Below, piece after piece: positions 45,041-54,305 of a stretch of 64,000 nt of DNA; positions within the stretch are counted from its first letter, which is position 1; the number at the start of each line of letters is the position of its first letter. Origin of the DNA: Mucilaginibacter_A sp964236465 (GTDB lineage Bacteria; Bacteroidota; Bacteroidia; Sphingobacteriales; Sphingobacteriaceae); NCBI GenBank assembly GCA_964236465.1, contig CAXSBZ010000006.1:62001-126000 (forward strand). The letters run 5' to 3'. The translations under genes were made by a program, and so were the position numbers. The notes under the pieces are model-generated. The model was not told the DNA's origin, searched no databases, and was given only the letters and a program-made list of their open reading frames with translations.

Positions 45041-45148
45041 AACACACCCCTAACCCCTCTCGAGAGGGGAAATATGGCGCAGACCTTTCTAAAGCCGGAA
45101 AAGTAGCAAACTATGCTTCCCCTCTCGAGAGGGGTCAGGGGTGTGTCC
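45041..45148. mobile_element. MITE-like element, copy 2 (108 bases)
   Basis: The ends are ACACACCCCTAACCCCTC and the matching GAGGGGTCAGGGGTGTGT, with a CTCTCGAGAGGGG core in each arm (AAG replaced by CGA relative to copy 1). The interior shares AAATAT, GCAGACC and AGTAGCAAACTATGCTTCCC with 27753-27890. It lies inside the adaptor-ATPase operon, where its hairpin could alter readthrough. Confidence 0.75.
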
Positions 45149-45210
45149 TTTCTCAATAAAAAATATATTCAAATAAAGAGTTGTAAGATTATAACCCAAA
45201 CCTCCTAACC

Positions 45211-45888
45211 ATGATAAAAATTACAGAATTAGAAAAAATCTATCGCACCGAAGACATCGAAACTTCGGCCTTAAACAAATTGTCCATCGAAGTAAAAGAC
45301 GGCGAGTTTGTAGCCGTGATGGGCCCTTCGGGCTGCGGCAAATCCACCTTGTTAAACATTTTGGGATTGCTGGACGACCCGGACGGCGGCAGTTTCATGT
45401 TCAACGAAATTGAAGTCGCTGGTTTTAACGAACGCAAACGTGCCGACCTGCGCAAACGCAACATTGGCTTTGTATTCCAGAGCTTTAACCTAATTGACGA
45501 ACTGACCGTTTTTGAAAACGTGGAACTACCGTTAATTTATTTGGGTGTGGACAGTGCCGAACGTAAAAAACGCGTGGATGTGGTTTTGGACAAGATGCAG
45601 ATCATGCACCGCCGCAACCACTTCCCGCAGCAACTTTCCGGCGGACAACAACAGCGTGTTGCCGTTGCACGCGCAGTCGTGAACAATCCAAAACTAATTT
45701 TGGCGGATGAGCCGACTGGTAACCTGGATTCTTCCAACGGCAACGAAGTGATGCAATTGTTGACCGAACTAAACGAGCAGGGAACCACGATTGTGATGGT
45801 AACGCACTCGGAGCATGATGCACGGTATAGCCACCGAATTATCAGGATGCTGGACGGGCAGACGGTTACGGAGAATTTGTTGGTATAG
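45211..45888 (+). CDS. ABC transporter ATP-binding protein (MacB/LolD type)
   Basis: This 225-residue ATPase has Walker A GPSGCGKST (residues 38-46), Q-loop FVFQSFNL, signature LSGGQQQR, Walker B LILADEPTGNLD and switch VTHSEHDA. It is the only ABC ATPase in the window although nine FtsX permease genes are present. It follows the adaptor gene and precedes the plus-strand permease run, so it probably powers several of them. Confidence 0.95.
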   Translation: MIKITELEKIYRTEDIETSALNKLSIEVKDGEFVAVMGPSGCGKSTLLNILGLLDDPDGGSFMFNEIEVAGFNERKRADLRKRNIGFVFQSFNLIDELTVFENVELPLIYLGVDSAERKKRVDVVLDKMQIMHRRNHFPQQLSGGQQQRVAVARAVVNNPKLILADEPTGNLDSSNGNEVMQLLTELNEQGTTIVMVTHSEHDARYSHRIIRMLDGQTVTENLLV

Positions 45889-45937
45889 GCAGAAGGTTTG
45901 AGGTTAGAGGTATGAGCCTGAATAATGAAATTATACT

Positions 45938-45995
45938 GATAAAAGAAGCATTGGCTAATCCGGTGAAGAGGTTGAGAAGTGAGGAGTATCAGTAG
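45938..45995 (+). pseudogene. Relic of an FtsX permease 3' end
   Basis: In one frame this reads IKEALANPVKRLRSEEYQ and stop, clearly the conserved permease C-terminus (IKAALANPVKSLRSE). Nothing recognisable precedes it except a short AGGTATGAG-type spacer. It begins with an exact GATAAAAGAAGCATT motif. It marks a deleted permease between the ATPase and permease 4, or a recombination scar. Confidence 0.8.
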
Positions 45996-46051
45996 TTGCA
46001 AACTGCAAACTTAAAATAATACGACAAAAGAAGCTATAAAACCTAAAAATA

Positions 46052-48436
46052 ATGATCAGAAATTATTTAAAAACAGCTTGGCGCAATATCATAAGCAATA
46101 AGTTTTACGCAGCTATTAATGTGGCCGGCCTTACTTTTGGATTGGTTATAGGTTTGTTCATGCTGCTTTGGGTACAAGATGAACTCAGCTTTGATGCCTT
46201 TAATAATAAAGCTCCAAATATTTACAGGATCGGTATCGTTGGCGGCACAGATGTAAGCAGGCAAATATTCACCAGCATAATTGCCCCGGTTGTAACTTTT
46301 GCTAAAAATGAACTGCCGGAGGTTAAAGATGGTGTTCGTATAATGAATGTGGGCAATGTGCCTTTTAAATATAAGGACAAAACTTTTATTGAAGAGAATG
46401 CTGCTTTTACCGATGCTTCCTATTTTTCGGTGTTTGATTTTAATCTGATTAATGGCGACAAAAAGAATCCATTTCCTGATAATAATTCTGTTGTGATAAC
46501 CCGTTCAATGGCCAAAAAATATTTTGGCAAGGAAAATCCTGTTGGTAAAACGGTTATTTCAGGACTAAGCGAAAGCCTTAAAGTTACTGGCGTGATTGAT
46601 GATTATCCCGCTAACTCAAGCATCAAATACAATTTCCTGTTTCCCATAAGTAAGTTTAATCAACTGGCCTATCAACAACGAAATTTCAGTTATAATGGTA
46701 CAAAACGAATTGCATCAATGGATGCCGATTGGGTAAACTTTAGTTTTGAGACTTACTTGCTTTTAAAGCCAAACACCAATATCGATCAGCTTGAAAAAAA
46801 GCTACAACGCATCCATGAAAGAAACAAACCTGATGATGCGCCTGTGCCGTACTTAGCCCAGCCTTTGTTAAAAATGCACTTGTACAAAACGGATGGCAGC
46901 AACGGCGGGATTGAAACGGTAAGAACATTTGCTATTGTAGCAATTCTGATATTGATAATTGCTTGTATCAATTATGTAAACCTATCAACTGCGCGGTCTA
47001 TGCTTCGTGCCAAGGAAGTGAGTATGCGTAAGATCATAGGAGCAGCCAAACTGCAACTTTTTATGCAGTTTATGGTCGAGTCAACCTTATTGTTCCTCAT
47101 TGCTACTACATTGGCCGTAAGTTTAATGTTTGCGCTTATGCCAGTGTATAATAATTTCTCTGGCAAACAGCTTCAACTTTCTATAACTAACTACCAAGTT
47201 TGGGTGTATATTGTTATCACTTTAACGGCTACGCTTGCAGCTTCAAGTATTTACCCGGCCTTACTGTTGTCGTCTTTTGAACCTCTAAAAGCGCTTAAAG
47301 GTAAAGTAACTGTAGGCATTGGAAATACCGTTTTCAGAAAAGTATTGGTTGTGTTGCAGTTTACGGTATCGCTAATACTTATTATCAGTACACTTATTAT
47401 TGGTAAGCAACTTAAGTATATCCGCAGTAAAGATTTAGGGTATGATAAAGAAAATGTGCTTTCATTTAATATGCGTGATATTAAGCCGCATTTTGATGCC
47501 GTACAAGCAGAACTGTTAAAGCATCCGGGAATTTTATCGGTAACAAGGTCTGGCGGGGAAATTGTGAATAACGAGAGCTGGACGGGTGATAATGACTGGG
47601 ACGGGAAACCTGCAAAATCAAACCTTTTATTCCATCCTATAGCAGTAGATAAAGATTTTATAAACTTCTTTAAAATACAGTTGAAACAAGGCAGCACTTT
47701 TACAGGCGTAGTTGCTGATTCTACCCATTTTATTATAAATGAAGCTGCTGTTAGTGCCATGAGTCTTAAACATCCCATTGGTAAAAATTTGCGGATGGGG
47801 AAAACTAAAGGAACGATTATAGGGGTGGTAAAAGATTTTCATTATACATCAATGCATAGAAAAATCGAACCTGCTGTTTTATTGTATAATCCTGCTGATT
47901 GCTATAATATCTATATAAAAACAACAGGTAATGATGCCCAAAAAGCTATTGCTGCCGCACAGGAATCATGGAAACAATATAACAACGATGTTCCATTCAC
48001 TTATTCTTTTTTGGATGAAAACTTTAACAAGCTATACAAAACCGAGCAGCGCGAAGGCAGGTTGTTTAATGTTTTTGCCTCAATCGCAATTCTGATTTCA
48101 TGTTTGGGTTTATTCGGACTGGCCACTTATACCGCTCAGGTAAAAACGAGGGAAATTGGAATACGAAAAGTGCTTGGTGCAAGTGTAGCAGGTATTGTTC
48201 GATTACTATCGAAAGAGTTTATTTTATTAGTGATAATAGCTTTTGTAATAGCAGTACCAACAGCTTTATATGCGATGCAGATGTGGCTGCAAAATTTCGC
48301 CTATAAAACAAGTATCGGTTGGTATATTTTTGCATCGGCCGGAATTTTGGCTGTTGTAATTGCTTTGTTCACCATCAGTTTTCAGGCGATAAAAGCAGCA
48401 TTGGCCAATCCGGTGAAGAGTTTGCGGAGTGAATAG
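46052..48436 (+). CDS. FtsX-type ABC permease 4
   Basis: This 794-residue permease (MIRNYLKTAWRNIISNKFYA) is the first of the plus-strand run after the ATPase. It has NYVNLSTARSMLRAKEVSMRK in the first FtsX module and FGLATYTAQVKTREIGIRKV in the second, with a large periplasmic domain after helix 1. The coding sequence is more AT-rich than permeases 7 and 8, which suggests a different history. It ends with the shared C-terminus. The 196-base gap after it holds hairpin repeats and two motif copies (48517, 48574). Confidence 0.92.
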   Translation: MIRNYLKTAWRNIISNKFYAAINVAGLTFGLVIGLFMLLWVQDELSFDAFNNKAPNIYRIGIVGGTDVSRQIFTSIIAPVVTFAKNELPEVKDGVRIMNVGNVPFKYKDKTFIEENAAFTDASYFSVFDFNLINGDKKNPFPDNNSVVITRSMAKKYFGKENPVGKTVISGLSESLKVTGVIDDYPANSSIKYNFLFPISKFNQLAYQQRNFSYNGTKRIASMDADWVNFSFETYLLLKPNTNIDQLEKKLQRIHERNKPDDAPVPYLAQPLLKMHLYKTDGSNGGIETVRTFAIVAILILIIACINYVNLSTARSMLRAKEVSMRKIIGAAKLQLFMQFMVESTLLFLIATTLAVSLMFALMPVYNNFSGKQLQLSITNYQVWVYIVITLTATLAASSIYPALLLSSFEPLKALKGKVTVGIGNTVFRKVLVVLQFTVSLILIISTLIIGKQLKYIRSKDLGYDKENVLSFNMRDIKPHFDAVQAELLKHPGILSVTRSGGEIVNNESWTGDNDWDGKPAKSNLLFHPIAVDKDFINFFKIQLKQGSTFTGVVADSTHFIINEAAVSAMSLKHPIGKNLRMGKTKGTIIGVVKDFHYTSMHRKIEPAVLLYNPADCYNIYIKTTGNDAQKAIAAAQESWKQYNNDVPFTYSFLDENFNKLYKTEQREGRLFNVFASIAILISCLGLFGLATYTAQVKTREIGIRKVLGASVAGIVRLLSKEFILLVIIAFVIAVPTALYAMQMWLQNFAYKTSIGWYIFASAGILAVVIALFTISFQAIKAALANPVKSLRSE

Positions 48437-48632
48437 GTAAGAGCTGTCAGCAGTCAGCTTTCAGGTATCAACGATTTGCAAGTTGGATATCTTCAATCTG
48501 ATACTTAAATATTACCGGTAAAAGAAGTATTCAGGTATGGGTACTTTACAAACCTCCTACCCTAAAATATATTGATAAAAGAAGCATCAAAATCTGTGGA
48601 ATCAATTCACATCTGTGTAATAAACTAAAACC

Positions 48633-51032
48633 ATGTTTAAAAACTACATCAAAATTGCATTACGAAGGCTGCAAAAAAGTAAATTATTTACGTTGATTAA
48701 TGTGGTGGGTTTAACAGCCGGTTTAGTCAGTTGCCTGCTCATTAGTTTGTTTGTTATTAACGAACTAAGTTACGACCGGTTTAACAAAAAAGCAGACCGG
48801 ATTGTCCGCATGACCATGCAATATGGCGATGGCGGTGCCCAAAAAGTTGCTTTGACCGGCACTAAAGCTGGCCCACAATTATCACGCACCTTTCCACAAG
48901 TTCAGGACTACGTAAGGTTAATGAACAGTGAGGCAATCGTTAAAAATGGGCAGGAAGTGTTCCACGAAAAAAACTTCCTGTTTGCAGACCCTTCAATTTT
49001 TAATATTTTCTCTTTCAAGTTGATCCGTGGAAATCCAATAACAGCTTTAAATTCTCCAAACCAGGTTGTAATTACAGCAAAAACTGCGAAAAAGTATTTT
49101 GATGGTATTGATCCGATTGGTAAAACATTTAATGTCGCTATCGGAAAAGATAAAGATTACACCATAACAGGCATAGTTGCCGATGCCCCTGAGAACTCAC
49201 AAGTTAAATATGATTTTATTGCATCGTTTACTTCGCTTAAAGCAGCAGCAAGCGAAGAATGGTGGACAGCAAACTATACAACTTACTTACTGCTAAAAAA
49301 TAAGGACGAACTGAAAAGTTTCCAGCGGCAGTTAAACGCTTACATGCTTGGCATCAGCAAAAGTGAGCTGAAATTAGAAAACAACAATCCGCTACTTTAC
49401 AATCTTGAACCTTTGCTTAGCGTTCACTTGTATTCGCAACTTGATGGTTTAGAACCAAGCGGCAGCATCACTACAGTTTACATACTTGGGATTATTGCTT
49501 TGCTGATACTGATTATTGCTTGTATCAACTATACTAACCTGGCTACTGTGCAATCAAGTGCCCGAAGTGCGGAGATTGGTATCAGAAAAGTTTTGGGTGC
49601 AGAAAAATTACAGCTTTTCAAACAGTTTATCGGCGAATCATTTTTACTTACGCTATTATCGCTCGTCATCGCACTTATACTTGCAGCAATCCTTCTGCCC
49701 TATTTTAATCAGCTAACAGGCAAACTACTTTCGTTTTCGCTAATAATGAAGCCGGTCCCGCTTATTACAATGGTGATTTTATTTATTGTAATTGCTTTTG
49801 CTTCGGGTGCTTATCCGGCATTTATACTTTCCAACACCAAGATTGTTCATATTTTAAAATCGGGGTTGAGGCTTTCTTCTTCCGGCGGAACTTTGCGGAA
49901 ATCGTTGATTGTTTTCCAATTTGCAGTTTCCGTATTTCTAATTGTTGCCACGATAATTATCTTACAGCAACTCAACTATATTCAAAATAAAGATCTGGGT
50001 TATGATAAAGAACATATTTTGGTATTGCCGATTACACAGCAGGTAAGACAGAATTATGAACCGATTAAAGCAGAAATCGGCAGGCTGCCACAGGTAATTA
50101 GCGTTAGTGGTGCCAATGCAACGCCAACTTTTGTGCGCTGGGGCGATGGGATCAGTACTGAAACCGGCCATGGCAAAGTCAGTTTGGATATTACTGCCCT
50201 CCCATCAGATTTAGGTTTTATTAAAACAATGGGCATGAAGCTCATTGCCGGAACAGACTTTACCCGTGCTGATTTAAAGCTTGCAGATACAACAAATCAA
50301 TACAAAAACTTTAAGTATGCTTTTATTTTGAATGAAACCGCTGCAAAAGCTTTTGGGTGGACACCAGCACAAGCGGTCGGAAAAACGGTAGATAAAAACT
50401 TCCCTGGTGTGATAAAAGCAGTGGTCAAGGATTTCCATTTTTCGTCTTTCCACCAGCCGATCGGTCCGCTCATGCTGTTTTTAGACCGAGATTATACGAA
50501 CGATTTCTTTGTTAGGGTAAGCGGAAAAAACCTACCGGCCACCATACATTCTTTGCAGAACTTGTGGAAAGAACGCGTGCCCTCAATGCCGTTTGAATAT
50601 CGTTTTCTGGATGATGACTACAACAGCTTGTATGTTTCAGAACAAAGGTCAGCCAAAGTTTTCAGCACTTTTTCCATACTTGCTATTTTATTGGCCTGCT
50701 TGGGTTTGTTTGGTTTGGTAGCCTTTACCACTATGCAGCGCACCAAAGAAATTGGCATACGCAAGGTTTTAGGTGCCGGAGTAAGTGGAATTGTAGCCCT
50801 GATTGCAAAGGATTTTTTAAAGTTGACCCTGATTGCCGTACTGGTGGCCTCTCCGCTTGCCTGGTACTTTATGCACGAATGGCTCCAGGGTTTTGCTTAT
50901 CGTATTGCTATTGAATGGTGGGTTTTTGCTGTAGCAGGCGGCTTGGCTATTTTAATCGCTGTGTTGACCATCAGTTTTCAGGCGGTAAAAGCAGCATTGG
51001 CCAATCCGGTGAAGAGTTTGAGGAGTGAATAG
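48633..51032 (+). CDS. FtsX-type ABC permease 5
   Basis: This 799-residue permease starts MFKNYIKIALRRLQKSKLFT. The first FtsX module lacks the usual STARS form and reads NYTNLATVQSSARSAEIGIRKV; the second has FGLVAFTTMQRTKEIGIRKV. Its first 26 bases are identical to those of permeases 6 and 8. It ends FQAVKAALANPVKSLRSE. Confidence 0.92.
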   Translation: MFKNYIKIALRRLQKSKLFTLINVVGLTAGLVSCLLISLFVINELSYDRFNKKADRIVRMTMQYGDGGAQKVALTGTKAGPQLSRTFPQVQDYVRLMNSEAIVKNGQEVFHEKNFLFADPSIFNIFSFKLIRGNPITALNSPNQVVITAKTAKKYFDGIDPIGKTFNVAIGKDKDYTITGIVADAPENSQVKYDFIASFTSLKAAASEEWWTANYTTYLLLKNKDELKSFQRQLNAYMLGISKSELKLENNNPLLYNLEPLLSVHLYSQLDGLEPSGSITTVYILGIIALLILIIACINYTNLATVQSSARSAEIGIRKVLGAEKLQLFKQFIGESFLLTLLSLVIALILAAILLPYFNQLTGKLLSFSLIMKPVPLITMVILFIVIAFASGAYPAFILSNTKIVHILKSGLRLSSSGGTLRKSLIVFQFAVSVFLIVATIIILQQLNYIQNKDLGYDKEHILVLPITQQVRQNYEPIKAEIGRLPQVISVSGANATPTFVRWGDGISTETGHGKVSLDITALPSDLGFIKTMGMKLIAGTDFTRADLKLADTTNQYKNFKYAFILNETAAKAFGWTPAQAVGKTVDKNFPGVIKAVVKDFHFSSFHQPIGPLMLFLDRDYTNDFFVRVSGKNLPATIHSLQNLWKERVPSMPFEYRFLDDDYNSLYVSEQRSAKVFSTFSILAILLACLGLFGLVAFTTMQRTKEIGIRKVLGAGVSGIVALIAKDFLKLTLIAVLVASPLAWYFMHEWLQGFAYRIAIEWWVFAVAGGLAILIAVLTISFQAVKAALANPVKSLRSE

Positions 51033-51125
51033 GTTTGGGGTAAGAGGTTTGAGGTATCAGCACTTTGCAAAGTCCCCGAACCTCACACCTCCTACCCAAA
51101 TATTAAATCATAAAAAACTACAACC
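51033..51125. repeat. Inter-permease spacer with TTTGCAAAG-centred palindrome
   Basis: GGGGTAAGAGGTTTGAGGT...CTTTGCAAAG...CCTCACACCTCCTACCC forms an imperfect inverted repeat of about 65 bases. Relatives lie at about 37209-37258, 53523-53590, 59697-59780 and 61062-61130, nearly always after a permease stop. Confidence 0.65.
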
Positions 51126-53522
51126 ATGTTTAAAAACTACATCAAAATTGCCTGGCGCAACCTTGTAAAAAGTAAGGTTTACAGTGCTGTTAATATTTTG
51201 GGATTGGCAGCAGGATTGGCAAGTTTCATCATCATCTTGTTGTATCTTAATTATGAATTGAGCTATGATAAATGGAACCCGGAACTACAGAAAGTTTACA
51301 AGGTTTCCATTTATGAAAAGGGGGATTATTTGCCTTCATCATACGCACCGCTGGCCAGTTTTATAGCAAAAAATTATCCAAACGCGGAAGCCGGTACTGC
51401 GGTTCAAGGCGGAATAGATGTGGATGTTTTGCTTGCGGCCAACAATAAAAAGATTTATCAGAAGGGCTTAGTTACCGTAGATTCTTCTTTTTTAAAAGTA
51501 TTCCCTTATAAAATTAGCAGAGGTGATGTCAAGACGGCATTGGACAAACCTGATGCCACGGTTATCACAGAAGCGTTGGCGCAAAAATTGTTTGGAAACG
51601 AAGACCCGATCGGCAAACCGATAAAAGTATTTAACGCCTTTACCGGAACCATCACAGCAATAATGCAGGAGCCGAAAACACCAACCCATTTTAATGCCCA
51701 AATTTTAATGCGTTTTCCTTATGAAAAATCAAATATGCATTGGGGAAACCAATCTTATCAAACTTATATCAAATTAAAACAACCGGTTGCAGATGCAAAA
51801 TTTGAAAATTACATCAACAGATTGTATTACAATGAACGTTTAAAAAAAGGCAACCAAACCTACGAGGCTTATAAAAAAGCCGGACAGAAATCTTTTCTTT
51901 ATACAGATGCTGTTGCCAATATCCACAACTTCCCCAAACACGGCGAAAGCAATTTTAAAACGGTTTCCATCTTGCTGGTACTTGCTGTTTTGCTGCTGCT
52001 GGCGGGTGCTATCAACTTCAGTAACCTGGCCATTGCAAAATCAGTTGGCCGTGCAAAAGAAGTGGGTATGCGCAAAGTTTTGGGTTCGGATCGGAAACAG
52101 TTGGTGTTCCAATTTATGTCCGAAACAATTTTACAATGTGTTATCAGTTTGGGCATTGCTGTTTTTATCGTGCTTTTTTCGTTGAGGTTTATCAATCAAT
52201 CTTTCAATATCAATTTAAGCTTCTGGCATCAACATAACACAAGTTCAATTTTTGTCCAAATTGCTTTTTGCCTGTTGCTGGTGATCTTACTTTCCGGTTT
52301 GTATCCATCCTTAATTGTATCCAAGTTTAATACGGCAAAAGTTTTAAAAGGGAACTATTCATCCGGAAACAAAGGTGCCTTTTTCCGCAATAGTTTAATT
52401 GTTGTACAATTTATGGTTTCTGCATTTTTTGTGATGGCTGTATTAATTATCAAAAGTCAGATGCATTACATGCAAACCAAAGACAAAGGTTTTTCTGCCG
52501 AACAGGTAATGCGGATAGAAGCATCGCAAAAAATAAGGGAAGAAGGTTTTTCTAATCTACAAAACACATTTTCTTCTATAACCGGCGTAAGTTCGATAGC
52601 CAAAACAACCAATGTACCTGGAGAACAGAAAGAAATGGCAGATACTTCCACTTTCAATTTTAAATATGCGGGGAAAGGATTGCGCATGGCATCTGTAAAA
52701 GTAAGCACGGATTATTTTAAAACTTTAAAGATTGCATTGGTACAAGGCCGGTTATTTAATGAAAGTTATACAGATCAAAATACAAGATCAGCCGTAATTA
52801 ATGAAACTGCTTTTCAAAAATTCCATGACAATAATCTCATCGGGAAAACCCTGGCTTTTGACAATTGCGATAGTATTCCGGTGAAAATTGTAGGTGTTGT
52901 AAAAGATTTTAACGTGCAAGGGTTTGAAAGTGCCGTACAGCCTGTGGTTTATACCATTGGAAACAAAGCTTGCATGTACCAGTCGGGCGGTGCAATATTG
53001 GTGAAACTAAACAGTAACCACATGCAAAAAACGGTTGCAGCTATAGAACAAGCCTGGAAAAAGATTGATCCCGATTCGCCCATCCGTTACTCCTTCCTGG
53101 ATGATAATTTCCAGCAATTGTTCTTGTCCTATTCCAGGCTGCAAAGTTTGATCACTTTTTTCGCAATTGTCGCCATTTTGATTTCTGCCATGGGTTTGTT
53201 TGCCTTAACCGCCTACTTTACCAAACAACGCACCAAAGAAATCGGGGTGCGAAAAGTATTGGGTGCAACAGTAGCACAGTTGGCCACTTTGATGAGCAAA
53301 GAATTTGTTTTTCTGGTGGTTTTATCTGTCTTGCTCATCTCGCCGTTTGCCTGGTGGGTGATGAACTGGTGGCTGCAAACTTTTGTATATCGCATTAATA
53401 TCAGTTGGTGGCTGTTTGCTTTAGCCGGATTTTTAGTGTTGGGCATTGCTTTGATCACCATCAGTTTTCAATCGATAAAAGCAGCATTGGCCAATCCGGT
53501 GAAGAGTTTGCGGAGTGAATAG
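51126..53522 (+). CDS. FtsX-type ABC permease 6
   Basis: This 798-residue permease (MFKNYIKIAWRNLVKSKVYS) has NFSNLAIAKSVGRAKEVGMRKVLGSD and FALTAYFTKQRTKEIGVRKV. The helix-1 flank and periplasmic domain differ from the others. It ends FQSIKAALANPVKSLRSE. The 116-base region after it has a palindromic spacer and a GATAAAAGAAGCATG motif at 53598-53612, followed by a toxin-antitoxin pair on the other strand. Confidence 0.92.
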   Translation: MFKNYIKIAWRNLVKSKVYSAVNILGLAAGLASFIIILLYLNYELSYDKWNPELQKVYKVSIYEKGDYLPSSYAPLASFIAKNYPNAEAGTAVQGGIDVDVLLAANNKKIYQKGLVTVDSSFLKVFPYKISRGDVKTALDKPDATVITEALAQKLFGNEDPIGKPIKVFNAFTGTITAIMQEPKTPTHFNAQILMRFPYEKSNMHWGNQSYQTYIKLKQPVADAKFENYINRLYYNERLKKGNQTYEAYKKAGQKSFLYTDAVANIHNFPKHGESNFKTVSILLVLAVLLLLAGAINFSNLAIAKSVGRAKEVGMRKVLGSDRKQLVFQFMSETILQCVISLGIAVFIVLFSLRFINQSFNINLSFWHQHNTSSIFVQIAFCLLLVILLSGLYPSLIVSKFNTAKVLKGNYSSGNKGAFFRNSLIVVQFMVSAFFVMAVLIIKSQMHYMQTKDKGFSAEQVMRIEASQKIREEGFSNLQNTFSSITGVSSIAKTTNVPGEQKEMADTSTFNFKYAGKGLRMASVKVSTDYFKTLKIALVQGRLFNESYTDQNTRSAVINETAFQKFHDNNLIGKTLAFDNCDSIPVKIVGVVKDFNVQGFESAVQPVVYTIGNKACMYQSGGAILVKLNSNHMQKTVAAIEQAWKKIDPDSPIRYSFLDDNFQQLFLSYSRLQSLITFFAIVAILISAMGLFALTAYFTKQRTKEIGVRKVLGATVAQLATLMSKEFVFLVVLSVLLISPFAWWVMNWWLQTFVYRINISWWLFALAGFLVLGIALITISFQSIKAALANPVKSLRSE

Positions 53523-53638
53523 GTTTGGGATGAGCGGTTTGAGGCATGAGTGACTTGCAAAGCCTCTTACCTAAAACCTCCTACCTAAAAAAACACCGAT
53601 AAAAGAAGCATGAAGACAATTACCAAAAAATTAGAATT

Positions 53639-54055
53639 TCAACTAATATTTGGATCGAGAAAGGGGTTGACAATAGTTAGTTTGTTCCTAATCACCTGTC
53701 CGTTCTGTAAATCTTCGGAATATAATATTTTACAATTGTTTTGAAGGGCGGAGGAAATGATTAAACTATCCCAATTAGAATATTGAAACTGAACAGAAAT
53801 TTCAAAAGCCATAACAAGTGTTGTTTTGTCAATCAATTTGAGGGCACAAGTAACCATTAAATACCTGCCATGTTGATAGGAGACTTCTTTCGAAAACTTA
53901 AATTTTTTCAAGCAAATGTTGATATTTTCTAATACAACCTGGGTACTTATGATTGGGCTTTTTTCAATCAGCCCCAAAGCTATTTTGTTTTTAAATGTTG
54001 CCTTATTAAGGGCATACAAGGCAACATTGGAGTCTATAAAAAAATCAGCACTCAT
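53639..54055 (-). CDS. PIN-domain toxin (VapC-like)
   Basis: The start is MSADFFIDSNVALYAL at 54055, within the antitoxin stop; an extension to 54136 would run over the antitoxin and is rejected. The 138-residue PIN protein has the metal-binding Asp in FIDSN, Glu in VVLENIN, and a late WDSLIISSALQNNCKILYSEDL with acidic residues. PIN toxins are RNases. All active-site positions appear intact. Confidence 0.85.
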   Translation of the reverse strand: MSADFFIDSNVALYALNKATFKNKIALGLIEKSPIISTQVVLENINICLKKFKFSKEVSYQHGRYLMVTCALKLIDKTTLVMAFEISVQFQYSNWDSLIISSALQNNCKILYSEDLQNGQVIRNKLTIVNPFLDPNIS

Positions 54056-54257
54056 TGGCTTCGTCCCGGTCAAACTTAAAATTGCCCATATCAATACTGT
54101 TCGCTTTCCAAAAGTCAAAAGCTTTTTTAGTTTCAACTTGATCCGTTACTTTTTCTTCAATAGTGAAAGCAATAATTTCTACTTGCTTGCCAATAAACTC
54201 CTCGGGGAATTCAATAGTTTGCTTTGTATTGGTTGGTACAACAATTTGTCTAATCAT
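54045..54257 (-). CDS. Antitoxin partner of the PIN toxin
   Basis: The start is MIRQIVVPTNTKQTIEFPEE at 54257. The 70-residue protein has an N-terminal beta strand segment of the DUF2281/AbrB-like kind (IVVPTNTKQTIEFPEEFIGK) and a disordered acidic tail. The last 11 bases overlap the toxin start (ATGAGTGCTGA). The pair lies head-on against permease 7 inside the permease array. Confidence 0.75.
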   Translation of the reverse strand: MIRQIVVPTNTKQTIEFPEEFIGKQVEIIAFTIEEKVTDQVETKKAFDFWKANSIDMGNFKFDRDEANEC

Positions 54258-54305
54258 ACAATTGCCTTTTCTCAAATATACAAATAACACATTAAATTAA
54301 ATACC

